The translations under genes were made by a program, and so were the position numbers. DNA of 64,000 bases, from assembly GCA_947497315.1 (NCBI GenBank), contig CANMFX010000002.1, positions 868,001 to 932,000 on the forward strand, read 5' to 3'. The DNA is from an uncultured Sphingomonadaceae bacterium (GTDB lineage Bacteria > Pseudomonadota > Alphaproteobacteria > Sphingomonadales > Sphingomonadaceae). Under the pieces are notes generated by a model that worked only from the letters and a program-made list of their open reading frames with translations, was not told where the DNA came from and did no database searches. This document shows, one piece after another, positions 34,651-43,102 of this stretch. Within the stretch, counting starts at the first letter, position 1. Every line of letters begins with the position of its first letter.

Positions 34651-35415
34651 ATGAAACTCACTATTCTGGGTTGCGGTACATCCTCTGGAGTTCCCAGAAT
34701 CGGAAATGATTGGGGTGATTGCGATCCGAATGAGCCCAAAAACCGGCGGAGTAGGGTATCGATCATTGTCGAAAGCCCGACCACGCGGATATTGGTCGAC
34801 ACATCACCGGATCTCCGCGCGCAGTTTTTGGCATGTGACATTGACTATATCGACAACGTCATCTGGACCCATGATCATGCAGATCATTGCCATGGTATTG
34901 ATGACTTGCGGCAGGTCTTTCACAGAAAACGGGAGCCGATACCCGCCTATGCACGGCCTTTTGCGCTGGAAAGCCTGAAACAGCGTTTCGCTTACGCTTT
35001 TGATGGCCATAAATATTATCCGTCAATCTGCGACGCTCGATCACTCGTAACAGACATGGAAATTGGCGATATAACCGTCAAATGCGTAGATCAGCCTCAT
35101 GGCGGCATTACGTCTGCCGGACTGCGTTTTGAATATGGTGGAAAGGCGATATGCTATGCTACGGACTTCGGTGAAGTTACTGAAGATATGAAGAAATTAT
35201 TCAAAGCCTGCGATTTATTCGTAGTTGATGCGCTGCGTGAAAAGCCGCATCCGACCCACGCCCATCTCGACATGACGCGGGACCTGATAAAGGCCGTAAC
35301 GCCGCGGTTAAGCCTGCTGACGCATATGGACAAATCGATGGATTATAACCATCTCTGCGCTACATTACCGAAAGATATCCAGCCCGCCTATGATGGATTT
35401 GTGATAGAGATTTAG
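34651..35415 (+). CDS. Metallo-beta-lactamase-fold hydrolase (PhnP-like)
   Basis: A 254-residue MBL-fold protein, start chosen at ATG 34651 because the family begins MKLTILGCGTSSGVPRIG. The metal motif is WTHDHADHCHGIDDL (HxHxDH, about residues 69-83). Later ligands are in DQPHGGITSAG, CYATDFGE and HLDMTRD. This group is related to PhnP phosphodiesterases and is found right after tatD in many alphaproteobacteria. The substrate is unknown. Confidence 0.88.
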   Translation: MKLTILGCGTSSGVPRIGNDWGDCDPNEPKNRRSRVSIIVESPTTRILVDTSPDLRAQFLACDIDYIDNVIWTHDHADHCHGIDDLRQVFHRKREPIPAYARPFALESLKQRFAYAFDGHKYYPSICDARSLVTDMEIGDITVKCVDQPHGGITSAGLRFEYGGKAICYATDFGEVTEDMKKLFKACDLFVVDALREKPHPTHAHLDMTRDLIKAVTPRLSLLTHMDKSMDYNHLCATLPKDIQPAYDGFVIEI

Positions 35416-35417
35416 AC

Positions 35418-36038
35418 GTGACCGAAGATCAGAATATCAATCTTGTTTTTGCGATTGGCGCTTTGGTGCTGGTTGCCAGCGCGCTTTTTTCGCGCCGTAT
35501 CGGCCTGGGCGAGATTGTCCGAACGGCTTTGAGCTGGGTCGCGATATTCGCGATATTCATTGTCGCATTTTCTTATCAGAGTGAAATAGTCGGTGTGTGG
35601 AACAAAGTAACCGGTGAGCTGACCGGCGCGAACGAACAGCAAGTGGTCGGCGGGACTCTAAAAATAAGGCGATCAGTAGATGGTCACTACTGGGCTGATG
35701 CTGAGGTAAACGGCATGCCAGTCCGGTTTTTGATCGACAGCGGCGCCACGACGACCGCTATGACACTCAAAACGGCTCGGGCGGCCAATATCGATATTAA
35801 TGAAGGTGGTTTTCCAACATATCTGAACACCGCTAATGGAACTGTTGAGGCACAGCGCGGATCCATCCAGTCACTGAAGGTTGGACCAATGACCGCATTA
35901 GACCTTCCAGTGGTTGTTGCGGAAGCATTTGGCGATTCCAACGTTCTGGGAATGAATTTTCTGTCAGAAATGAAAAGTTGGCGGGTAGAGGGGCGTGAGA
36001 TGATCCTGGAACCGCATAACGCAACGCCTGCTCAATAA
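35418..36038 (+). CDS. Membrane-anchored clan AA aspartic protease
   Basis: A 206-residue protein starting with GTG at 35418. Two N-terminal membrane helices (about residues 9-27 and 37-54) are followed by a retropepsin-like domain with the active-site motif RFLIDSGATTTAM (about residues 103-115) and the hydrophobic partner segment VLGMNFLSEMKSW near the C-terminus. This fits the TIGR02281-type bacterial retroviral-like aspartyl proteases. The catalytic domain should face the periplasm. It follows the MBL gene by two bases. Confidence 0.85.
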   Translation: MTEDQNINLVFAIGALVLVASALFSRRIGLGEIVRTALSWVAIFAIFIVAFSYQSEIVGVWNKVTGELTGANEQQVVGGTLKIRRSVDGHYWADAEVNGMPVRFLIDSGATTTAMTLKTARAANIDINEGGFPTYLNTANGTVEAQRGSIQSLKVGPMTALDLPVVVAEAFGDSNVLGMNFLSEMKSWRVEGREMILEPHNATPAQ

Positions 36039-36113
36039 TTTAACATAATATATATTATCAACCAATTATTGAAAGATCTAGGAACGCGGATTTTTCTTTA
36101 GCCACGCCCTCTT

Positions 36114-36569
36114 CTAGCGGTTTGTTGAATCCAATGGTCTAAGTTTGAATGCTACTTCGGAGATTGCGTTGGTTATCAAGAGCAAATCATCCACGCCTTT
36201 TGCGGCCAAAGAAACCTCTGGGATTCCGGCATTCGCATTCACAGTGATCAATCCATGCTTTTCGGCAATGGCCAGATATCGTTGGAGAACCTTTGGTGGC
36301 ATCACCAACTCGGTTGCCATCGACTCAATTGAGACGGTCCGCAGATCCGAAACCTGCAAGGCCAAAAGCATATCGCAAACAGGATAAGCCGGGATACCAT
36401 AATTCTTCTGGAAATGGCGTTCGACAAACTGACGGCAGGCAGCCAGCTTGGAAACATAGCTCTCGTGCGCTTGGTCAGATAGTTTTTCGCCGATATCCCG
36501 ATCAAATATTTCCGGTAACCTTACGATCGAGTTCAGCTCTTGCTGCTTTTGGTGATTGCTGTTTTTCAT
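36114..36569 (-). CDS. Probable winged-helix regulator, unknown
   Basis: A 151-residue soluble protein. The C-terminal two thirds (from about residue 55) look like a winged helix: VSDLRTVSIESMATELVMPPKVLQRYLAIAEKHGLITV, then a beta wing and a helix. This resembles MarR- or IclR-like DNA-binding domains, but I cannot place a family. The N-terminal part is charged. It stands alone between convergent and same-strand neighbours. Its target is unknown. Confidence 0.55.
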   Translation of the reverse strand: MKNSNHQKQQELNSIVRLPEIFDRDIGEKLSDQAHESYVSKLAACRQFVERHFQKNYGIPAYPVCDMLLALQVSDLRTVSIESMATELVMPPKVLQRYLAIAEKHGLITVNANAGIPEVSLAAKGVDDLLLITNAISEVAFKLRPLDSTNR

Positions 36570-36637
36570 ATCCTGTTGCCGGTATGTTAACCGTAGATTG
36601 AATCGTCTTTCAACCCTGATAGTCGCGATCAGAGAAA

Positions 36638-36677
36638 TTAAGTGGAACTCGGTATCTCATTCATCGAGTCCAATTAA
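36638..36677 (-). terminator. Terminator-like hairpin after the small minus-strand gene
   Basis: The arms CGAGTCCAATTAA (36665-36677) and TTAAGTGGAACTCG (36638-36651) are nearly perfect inverted copies. The hairpin overlaps the stop of the 36674 gene and, read on the minus strand, is followed by a T-rich run. Either it ends that gene's transcript or it separates it from the 36114 gene. Confidence 0.5.
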
Positions 36678-36853
36678 GAGCTGGATATGTCCCCTGCACC
36701 TTTGATTTTCATCAAAATGTCACGCGCTTCGGCGATTTTTACTGCGGCAAGGTGGAGGCTTGCATCGTCCAACTCCCGCAATATTCCGTCGAGTGCACGG
36801 ATGATCAATTGGCAGTTTTCCAGCTCTGTGGTGCATTCTCTCATTTGAAACAT
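36674..36853 (-). CDS. Possible small protein of 59 aa
   Basis: From ATG 36853 a 59-residue helical protein (MFQMRECTTELENCQL…) runs to a stop within a terminator-like hairpin. An in-frame TTG at 36886 would add 11 residues. It has no membrane segment or recognised family. The gene is plausible because its stop coincides with the hairpin, but codon evidence is thin. Confidence 0.4.
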   Translation of the reverse strand: MFQMRECTTELENCQLIIRALDGILRELDDASLHLAAVKIAEARDILMKIKGAGDISSS

Positions 36854-37005
36854 ATGGACGATGGCGCGCGGTTGTGAAACCGGCAAAAACGGGGTGATAC
36901 GAGTAATTACAATTGTGAAAAGATTGTTGAGAAACAGCCGTAATCGGGGTTCCCATTCTCGTTATTCTACGCTAGCCAGCAGCGATATTTCTTACGGAGC
37001 CAGCA

Positions 37006-37683
37006 ATGCAGTTTGACGAAGTTGTCCTCGGACGCCGAAGCATCCGGGGATATAAGCCCGATCCCGTTTCTCAGGAACTGATAGAAGAAATCATTGGCTT
37101 GGCGATGCGCGCGCCATCTTCCATGAATACGCAACCCTGGAATTTCTATGTGATTACCGGTGAGCCCCTGGAACGGATTCGCAACGGTAATACCGAACGG
37201 ATGCTGGCGGGCGTGCCACAATCACGCGAGTTTCGAACGGGAGAGGCCTTTGCCGGCCCTCATCGCGAAAGACAAATCGGCGTCGCCAAGCAATTATTTT
37301 CCGCAATGAAAATCGAACGCGATGACAAGGATGCGCGGCAGGATTGGGTTATGCGCGGGTTCCGTCAATTCGATGCCCCCGTGTGTGTTATCATCACTTA
37401 TGACCGCGTTCTGAATGGAAGCGACGACACGCCTTTCGACTGTGGAGCAGTGGCCACTGCACTGGTGAACGCAGCTTGGTCACGCGGTCTTGGGACAGTC
37501 ATCAACAGTCAGGGAATCATGCAATCGCCAGTTGTACGTGAGCATGCCGGGATCGCTGATGATCAGGTTATAATGAAAAGCATAGCACTTGGCTGGCCAG
37601 ACGAGAGCTTTCCGGCGAACGGCGTGGTTTCAACCCGAAAGTCGGTTGATGAGGCAGCTACCTTTGTCGGATTCGACAGCTAA
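37006..37683 (+). CDS. Nitroreductase family flavoprotein
   Basis: A 225-residue FMN enzyme. RRSIRGYKPDPVSQE (about residues 10-24) and APSSMNTQPWNFYVI (about residues 43-57) are typical FMN-binding and dimer segments. The C-terminal GLGTVINSQGI and IALGWPDESFPAN match the family end. NAD(P)H-dependent reduction of quinones or nitro compounds is the usual activity; the true substrate is unknown. It is separate from the minus-strand genes around it. Confidence 0.88.
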   Translation: MQFDEVVLGRRSIRGYKPDPVSQELIEEIIGLAMRAPSSMNTQPWNFYVITGEPLERIRNGNTERMLAGVPQSREFRTGEAFAGPHRERQIGVAKQLFSAMKIERDDKDARQDWVMRGFRQFDAPVCVIITYDRVLNGSDDTPFDCGAVATALVNAAWSRGLGTVINSQGIMQSPVVREHAGIADDQVIMKSIALGWPDESFPANGVVSTRKSVDEAATFVGFDS

Positions 37684-37695
37684 CCTGGTAGATCG

Positions 37696-38826
37696 CTAAG
37701 TTTGGAGCGAAGCATACATGGCGGCTGCCAGTCCAAATCCACGTGGATCACCCAAAAGCCCAGTTTCCATCTTGTTCATTACATAGGAAAAGCATAGCCG
37801 GGCATCCTGATCGATTATTACGGATGACCCGCCATAGCCGCCCCAGAAGCAGGTATTTGGATTTGGGCTGATGGGCAAAAGGGCGCTGTTCAGACCATAG
37901 CCCATGCCAAAGACCAGCGGAACGCCCAGCACCAAGTCCAATCCCTCCGACTGTTTTTCGAAAATACGCTTGGTCCCTGCTTCCGACATAATTGTTTTAC
38001 CAAATGCTGTACCGCCATTTGCCATCGCTGTTTGCGCGCGAACTATGCTCCTTGCATTTCCCTGACCATTGGCCGCGGGTATTTCGGCTGCGCGCCATTC
38101 TCTTTTTCTAGGCTCAGTGGCATCAACCGCCGGATTGGCAAACGTTCGCCCGGCGATAGTTTCCGGATCGGGAGAAACTGTACTTTCAGGCGGAACCAGA
38201 TTGCCAATCCGCTCATCCAATTCTTCACCTGCCCCTATATGAAAATCTGCATTTGTTGGTTCTGCAATTTCCTGCCGAAAGAAGTTACCAATTGATTGGC
38301 CGGTCACCCTTCTCACGATCTCGCCAATAAGATGCCCCTGGGTCAGCGCATGGTAACCGGACTGGGTGCCCGGTTCCCACCATGGTTTCTGACGTGCGAG
38401 CGCACTGGTCATCCACTCCCAATCATAAAGCCTGTCGCCTTCAACCGGTTCCGTCATACCGGACAGGCCCGCCACATGGCTCAGAAAATACCGGACTTCG
38501 ACTGTCTCCTTGCCGCCTTGCGAAAATTCCGGCCAATATTTTGCAGCGGGCGCGTGGAGATCAACCTCCCCTCGATCCGCCAGCAGCAGCAGTGACATTG
38601 CCGCCATCGTTTTGGTACTGGACCACACATTGACAAGCGTATCTTTCTGCCAAGGCTTTGTCTGCTCTTCATCCAGATGACCACCCCACAGATCGACGAC
38701 GAAGTCACCGTCAAGCGTGATCGCAACAGAAGCACCAATATCGCCATGTTCACGAAAGTTGGTTTCGAAAGCCGCCTTGACTGCTTCAAAGCGGGGATCG
38801 CAATATCCGTTTATGGGGGCTGTCAT
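37696..38826 (-). CDS. Serine hydrolase of the beta-lactamase (class C/EstB) family
   Basis: A 376-residue protein. I start at ATG 38826, with GGAG upstream, because the extension to 38964 reads non-family sequence. The SxxK motif is in VWSSTKTMAAM, and a tyrosine motif YHALTQG follows. The C-terminal GYGGSSVIIDQ gives a GGS in place of KTG. No signal peptide is visible, which points to an esterase rather than a periplasmic beta-lactamase. The substrate is unknown. Confidence 0.85.
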   Translation of the reverse strand: MTAPINGYCDPRFEAVKAAFETNFREHGDIGASVAITLDGDFVVDLWGGHLDEEQTKPWQKDTLVNVWSSTKTMAAMSLLLLADRGEVDLHAPAAKYWPEFSQGGKETVEVRYFLSHVAGLSGMTEPVEGDRLYDWEWMTSALARQKPWWEPGTQSGYHALTQGHLIGEIVRRVTGQSIGNFFRQEIAEPTNADFHIGAGEELDERIGNLVPPESTVSPDPETIAGRTFANPAVDATEPRKREWRAAEIPAANGQGNARSIVRAQTAMANGGTAFGKTIMSEAGTKRIFEKQSEGLDLVLGVPLVFGMGYGLNSALLPISPNPNTCFWGGYGGSSVIIDQDARLCFSYVMNKMETGLLGDPRGFGLAAAMYASLQT

Positions 38827-39056
38827 TGAAACTCCGTTTGTTTTGTTAGTCTGAAACCTCGCCAAGTTGTTGAACACAAACTGACAAATCATGCAATGAA
38901 CAGCTTTGCTAACGCTCCCTTTTCTGGATACCAATCGTTTCAGATCCAGCATTGGCAGAGTCAAAGATAGCCGATAAGAGAGGTTTCTCGCTGCCCTGCC
39001 CCAACCGCAGGCAGCTTGCTAGATCATCTCAATATTCGTGTGAGGATAGATAATCA
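38827..39056. other. Divergent spacer between serine hydrolase and mazG
   Basis: A 230-base gap with divergent genes on both sides, so it should contain both promoters. I see nothing else in it. Confidence 0.3.
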
Positions 39057-39791
39057 GTGATTGAACCCCTTCTTGATGTCATGCGGCGGCTACGTGATCC
39101 AGAAACAGGATGCGAATGGGACACCGTCCAGACATTTGAAACCATAGCGCCTTACACAATCGAAGAAGCTTATGAAGTTGCAGATGCCATTCAGCGTGAG
39201 GATATGGATGGGCTAAAAGATGAGCTGGGCGATCTTTTGTTGCAGGTCGTATTTCACAGCCAGATTGCATCCGATGAGGGCCATTTCTCTTTCGGTGATG
39301 TGGTCAATGTTATTTGCGAAAAGATGATTCGGCGCCACCCGCATATTTTTGGTGAAGCGGACAACAGTCCCGGCTGGGAACAGATAAAGGCCGAAGAACG
39401 GGCGGAGACTGGTAAATCCAGTGCACTCGATGGCGTTGCGCTGGCCCTCCCCGCCTTGCTGCGCGCTCAAAAGATACAAAAGCGGGCCGCGCGGGTCGGT
39501 TTTGACTGGCCCGAAAAAGCACCTGTCAAAGCAAAATTGCTCGAAGAACTTGAGGAAGTGGAACAAGCCAAAACCCCGGAGGATATCCATGAGGAGATGG
39601 GCGATCTGCTCTTTTCGGCCGTAAATCTGTCACGTCACTACGGAGTGGATGCAGAGCAGGCGCTGGCCGATGCCACGCGAAAATTCTCTATACGTTTCAA
39701 CAAGGTAGAAAGCACTGCTCCGCGCGATATGAAAGACATGTCGATCGACGAGCTTGAGGAAGAATGGCAGAAAGCGAAAGCCGCTTCCTAA
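39057..39791 (+). CDS. mazG: Nucleoside triphosphate pyrophosphohydrolase MazG
   Basis: A 244-residue tandem MazG-domain enzyme with a GTG start. N-domain: DPETGCEWDTVQTF and EEAYEVADAI...LKDELGDLLLQVVFH (ExxE-x12-ExxD metal sites). C-domain: KLLEELEEVEQA…HEEMGDLLFSAVNLSRH. It degrades non-canonical NTPs. It is convergent with hflX, their ends overlapping by four bases. Confidence 0.95.
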   Translation: MIEPLLDVMRRLRDPETGCEWDTVQTFETIAPYTIEEAYEVADAIQREDMDGLKDELGDLLLQVVFHSQIASDEGHFSFGDVVNVICEKMIRRHPHIFGEADNSPGWEQIKAEERAETGKSSALDGVALALPALLRAQKIQKRAARVGFDWPEKAPVKAKLLEELEEVEQAKTPEDIHEEMGDLLFSAVNLSRHYGVDAEQALADATRKFSIRFNKVESTAPRDMKDMSIDELEEEWQKAKAAS

Positions 39792-41083
39792 AGCGCATGA
39801 AATCGTCCCCAGTTGCGATTTGACATCTGGACAGCCAATATCAGGGCATCATTTTGCTGTTCGGATTCCAGAACGCGGCCATTCTCATGCAACCACGCCA
39901 GACGCTTGCCGTCTGATAAAGGTAATTTCACGGTTTCAATATTATGATTGCGCGACAAATTTGTTGTCACCATCTCCACGAGCGCGTCAACGCCCTGCCC
40001 GGTTGCGGCAGATATCGGACAGACATTGTCGGGAATATGCTCCGGCAACTTTATGCTATCCGGATCATCGGAATCGATCAGATCAATCTTGTTCCAGGCT
40101 TCAATGATGGGAGCCCCCTCCCCGTCTTCCAGATCGACACCCAGTTCCGACAGAATCTGTTCGACATCGTGGGCCTGTCCATCACTGGAAGCATGAGAGA
40201 TGTCCCTGACATGGATTATCACGTCCGCCGCGGTCACTTCTTCCAATGTCGCGCGAAAGGCGGCGACCAACTGTGTCGGCAAGTCAGACACGAAGCCAAC
40301 GGTGTCCGAGATGATCGCCTTGTCATATCCAGGCAGCGGAAATTGCCGCATGGTGGGATCAAGCGTTGCAAACAACAGGTCTTCTGCGAACACCTCGGCA
40401 CCCGTCAGGCGATTAAAAAGCGTTGATTTGCCAGCATTTGTATAACCAACTAGCGCGATTACCGGCCAGGGAGCCTTTTGACGGCGCGAACGGTGTAGCG
40501 TCCGGGTTTTCCGGAGATGCGAAAGTTCCTTGCGCAGTTTCGCCATGCGGTCGCGGATCATCCGGCGATCCGATTCAATCTGCGTCTCGCCTGGCCCGCC
40601 TAGGAAGCCAAAACCACCGCGCTGCCGCTCAAGGTGAGTCCAGCTGCGAACCAAACGCCCCGCCTGATAGTCGAGATGCGCCAGTTCCACCTGCAATCGT
40701 CCCTCGGCTGTCGCAGCTCTCGCACCGAAAATCTCAAGAATCAGGCCTGTCCGGTCGATGACCTTGACCTTCAGTTCTTCTTCCAGGTTACGCTGCTGGA
40801 TAGCGCTCAACGTGCCGTCAACAATCAGGATATTGGCATCGTCCTGTGCCAATATGGTCTTGATCTGATCGACTTGACCCGAGCCGAATAAAGTCCCCGG
40901 CTTTGGCGCACGAACGCCAAAATACTGTGCAGAAGTTGTTTCCAACCCGATTGCCAGAGCGAGGCCGATCGCCTCTTCCAGCCTATATTCCAGTGCATTT
41001 TGACCAAGCGATCCCAGGTCGGGGTGAACAATGACGGCTTTGTCTTCACCGCCGTCCAGTTCCTTTTTTTCAAATGGGATCAA
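39788..41083 (-). CDS. hflX: GTPase HflX
   Basis: A 431-residue ribosome-associated GTPase. The N-terminal HflX domain has the [17 protein letters not shown] segment (about residues 88-104). The G domain has G1 GYTNAGKST (about residues 213-221), G3 DTVGF, and G4 NKID. It splits or rescues stalled ribosomes in known bacteria. It overlaps hfq by four bases and is the last gene of the dusB-ntr-hfq-hflX block. Confidence 0.95.
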   Translation of the reverse strand: MIPFEKKELDGGEDKAVIVHPDLGSLGQNALEYRLEEAIGLALAIGLETTSAQYFGVRAPKPGTLFGSGQVDQIKTILAQDDANILIVDGTLSAIQQRNLEEELKVKVIDRTGLILEIFGARAATAEGRLQVELAHLDYQAGRLVRSWTHLERQRGGFGFLGGPGETQIESDRRMIRDRMAKLRKELSHLRKTRTLHRSRRQKAPWPVIALVGYTNAGKSTLFNRLTGAEVFAEDLLFATLDPTMRQFPLPGYDKAIISDTVGFVSDLPTQLVAAFRATLEEVTAADVIIHVRDISHASSDGQAHDVEQILSELGVDLEDGEGAPIIEAWNKIDLIDSDDPDSIKLPEHIPDNVCPISAATGQGVDALVEMVTTNLSRNHNIETVKLPLSDGKRLAWLHENGRVLESEQQNDALILAVQMSNRNWGRFHAL

Positions 41084-41583
41084 TGGGAGCCTTCATCTGC
41101 ATTATTATAGTCGGCGAGATTTATCGCACCGTTCGGCTGAATGGTCGAAATTGCATGCTTGTAGACAAGCTGCGCCAAGCCTTCACGCTCCAGCAAAATA
41201 CAGAACAGATCATAAGCCGCCACTTCGCCTTGCAGCATCACACCGTTTACCAGAAACATGGTGACGGGATCGTTGCTGTCACGCACAGCGGTCAGGAACA
41301 CTTCCTGCAATACGCCATTGCGGCCTTTCGCCCGTTCCATGAGATCAGAAAATGGCTGCATATCAAGGCTTTGCGATGGCATGATCGTCGAGATTGCATG
41401 TTTGTAAACCAGTTGTGACTGGCCATCTCGCCGCAACAATACGGAGAAATTGTCGAACCAGGTCACAATACCCTGCAACTTTACGCCTTTGACCAGAAAC
41501 ATGGTCACGGGCATTTTCGATTTGCGGAGAGAGTTTAGGAAGAGGTCCTGCAAATTATTTGATTTATCGGTCATTTTTGACAT
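41080..41583 (-). CDS. hfq: Tandem two-domain Hfq RNA chaperone
   Basis: A 167-residue protein with two Hfq/Sm domains, where ordinary Hfq has one in about 80-100 residues. Domain 1, about 10-71: [28 protein letters not shown]. Domain 2, about 90-150: [26 protein letters not shown]. Both keep the Sm2 YKH motif. Domain 2 has lost the K of NGIKLQG and the Asp of LQD. A trimer of such chains could make the usual six-domain ring (inference). An alternative start is Met4 (41574). Neighbours ntrX and hflX confirm identity. Confidence 0.95.
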   Translation of the reverse strand: MSKMTDKSNNLQDLFLNSLRKSKMPVTMFLVKGVKLQGIVTWFDNFSVLLRRDGQSQLVYKHAISTIMPSQSLDMQPFSDLMERAKGRNGVLQEVFLTAVRDSNDPVTMFLVNGVMLQGEVAAYDLFCILLEREGLAQLVYKHAISTIQPNGAINLADYNNADEGSH

Positions 41584-41707
41584 CCGGTTTTTGGCGACAC
41601 AATGGCCGCAGAGAGGGTTTTTAGTTGCGACTATAGCTATTGGGGGAGCCGCGCTTTCGACATATATGGATTCAATAGCGAAGCTACAACTGGAAACGCT
41701 TCATTGT

Positions 41708-43090
41708 TTACTCGGCGGCTTGCTTCTTTTTCGCCGCAAGGCCCAGAATTTTAAGCTTTCTGTGCAATGCAGAACGTTCCATTCCAATAAAATTGGCCGT
41801 TTTTGAAATATTGCCTGAAAATCTTCGAATCTGCACTTTGAGATATTCACGTTCAAAGCTTTCCCGCGCCTCGCGCAATGGGGAACCCATCAAAGAGGCC
41901 ACGCCCTGATCCAGATCATCGTCATTGCCCAGTATCTCAGGAGGCAACATCTCTATCTCAATTTTCGAAAAATTATCCTTCGGTGCGAGAATTATAGTTC
42001 GCTCAATCACATTCCGCAATTGACGGACATTGCCAGGCCAATCGCATGCTTGGAGAGCAGCCATGGCTTCTGCCGAAATTTCTGGCGGATTCAGCCTCTG
42101 GTCAGCGGCAAAACGCGCGGAATAATGTTCGACAAGGGTCGGGATATCTTCGCGGCGTTGGTTTAGTGGCGGCAACTCTACCGGCACAACATTGAGCCGA
42201 TAGAACAGATCTTCACGGAAACGCTTTTCCTGTATTTCTTCATCAAGATTGCGGGACGTCGCCGAAACGACCCTTACATCAACTTTAACACGTTGATTGC
42301 CGCCTAAACGAGTAAAGCTTTGTTCGGTTAAAACACGCAGTATTTTACCTTGCGTATCAAGCGGCATGTCCGCCACTTCATCAATGAACAAAGTACCGCC
42401 ATGGGCTTCTTCCAGCAGGCCGATTTTCTCTACAGCTCCGTTTTTCTCGGTTCCAAAAAGCTCTTCCTCAACACTTTCCGGAGATAAACGGGCTGCGCTT
42501 ATCGTAACAAATGGGGCGTTTGCCCGTGTGCTCCAGTTGTGCATCAGCCGCGCGGCGACTTCCTTTCCTACACCTGCTGGACCGGAAATAAGCAAACGAC
42601 TGCCCGTCCCGGCAACACGCTTTAAAGTCGCGCGCACGGAGTTAACCGACGCGCTGTTACCCGTTAACTCATCGGCAAAACCGACCCGGGCTTTCAATGC
42701 CTCATTCTCGCGGCGCAGACTTTCTGTTTCAGTAGCCCTAGCCACCAGATGCATAAGATGCTCGGCTTCGAAGGGTTTTTCGATAAAGTCTACCGCACCC
42801 TGCGATATTGCGGCGACAGCCGTATCGATATTACCATGCCCGGAAATCACGATTACTGGCAGCTTTGGATCGATATTTTTAATCTCCGTCAAAAGCTCCA
42901 GTCCGTCCAGTCGGGACCCTCTCAACCAAACGTCCAGCAAGACAAGGGACGGTTTCCGTTCTTTAACAGCGGCAAGGGCTGAATCACTGTCGGCTGCCAC
43001 TCTTGTCTCATAACCATCATCTTCCAGAACACCGGAAATCAGTTCCCGGATATCGGGTTCATCATCAACAATCAGGATATCTAATGCCAT
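41708..43090 (-). CDS. ntrX: Nitrogen-regulation response regulator NtrX
   Basis: A 460-residue protein: receiver domain (about 1-120, phospho-Asp in LLDVWLRG), AAA+ domain (about 138-370) and Fis-type helix-turn-helix at the C-terminus (ISKTANFIGMERSALHRKLK). Walker A is GPAGVGKE. The GAFTGA sigma54-contact motif is not present: the place reads EKNGAVEKIGLL. This suggests it does not use sigma54, as in other alphaproteobacterial NtrX. NtrY, 12 bases upstream, is its kinase. Confidence 0.94.
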   Translation of the reverse strand: MALDILIVDDEPDIRELISGVLEDDGYETRVAADSDSALAAVKERKPSLVLLDVWLRGSRLDGLELLTEIKNIDPKLPVIVISGHGNIDTAVAAISQGAVDFIEKPFEAEHLMHLVARATETESLRRENEALKARVGFADELTGNSASVNSVRATLKRVAGTGSRLLISGPAGVGKEVAARLMHNWSTRANAPFVTISAARLSPESVEEELFGTEKNGAVEKIGLLEEAHGGTLFIDEVADMPLDTQGKILRVLTEQSFTRLGGNQRVKVDVRVVSATSRNLDEEIQEKRFREDLFYRLNVVPVELPPLNQRREDIPTLVEHYSARFAADQRLNPPEISAEAMAALQACDWPGNVRQLRNVIERTIILAPKDNFSKIEIEMLPPEILGNDDDLDQGVASLMGSPLREARESFEREYLKVQIRRFSGNISKTANFIGMERSALHRKLKILGLAAKKKQAAE

Positions 43091-43102
43091 TGTTTCGACC
43101 TT

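Noticed and set aside
37696-38826. Antibiotic-resistance beta-lactamase
   Set aside because: SxxK is present but there is no signal peptide and the KTG box is changed; better read as an esterase-type serine hydrolase.
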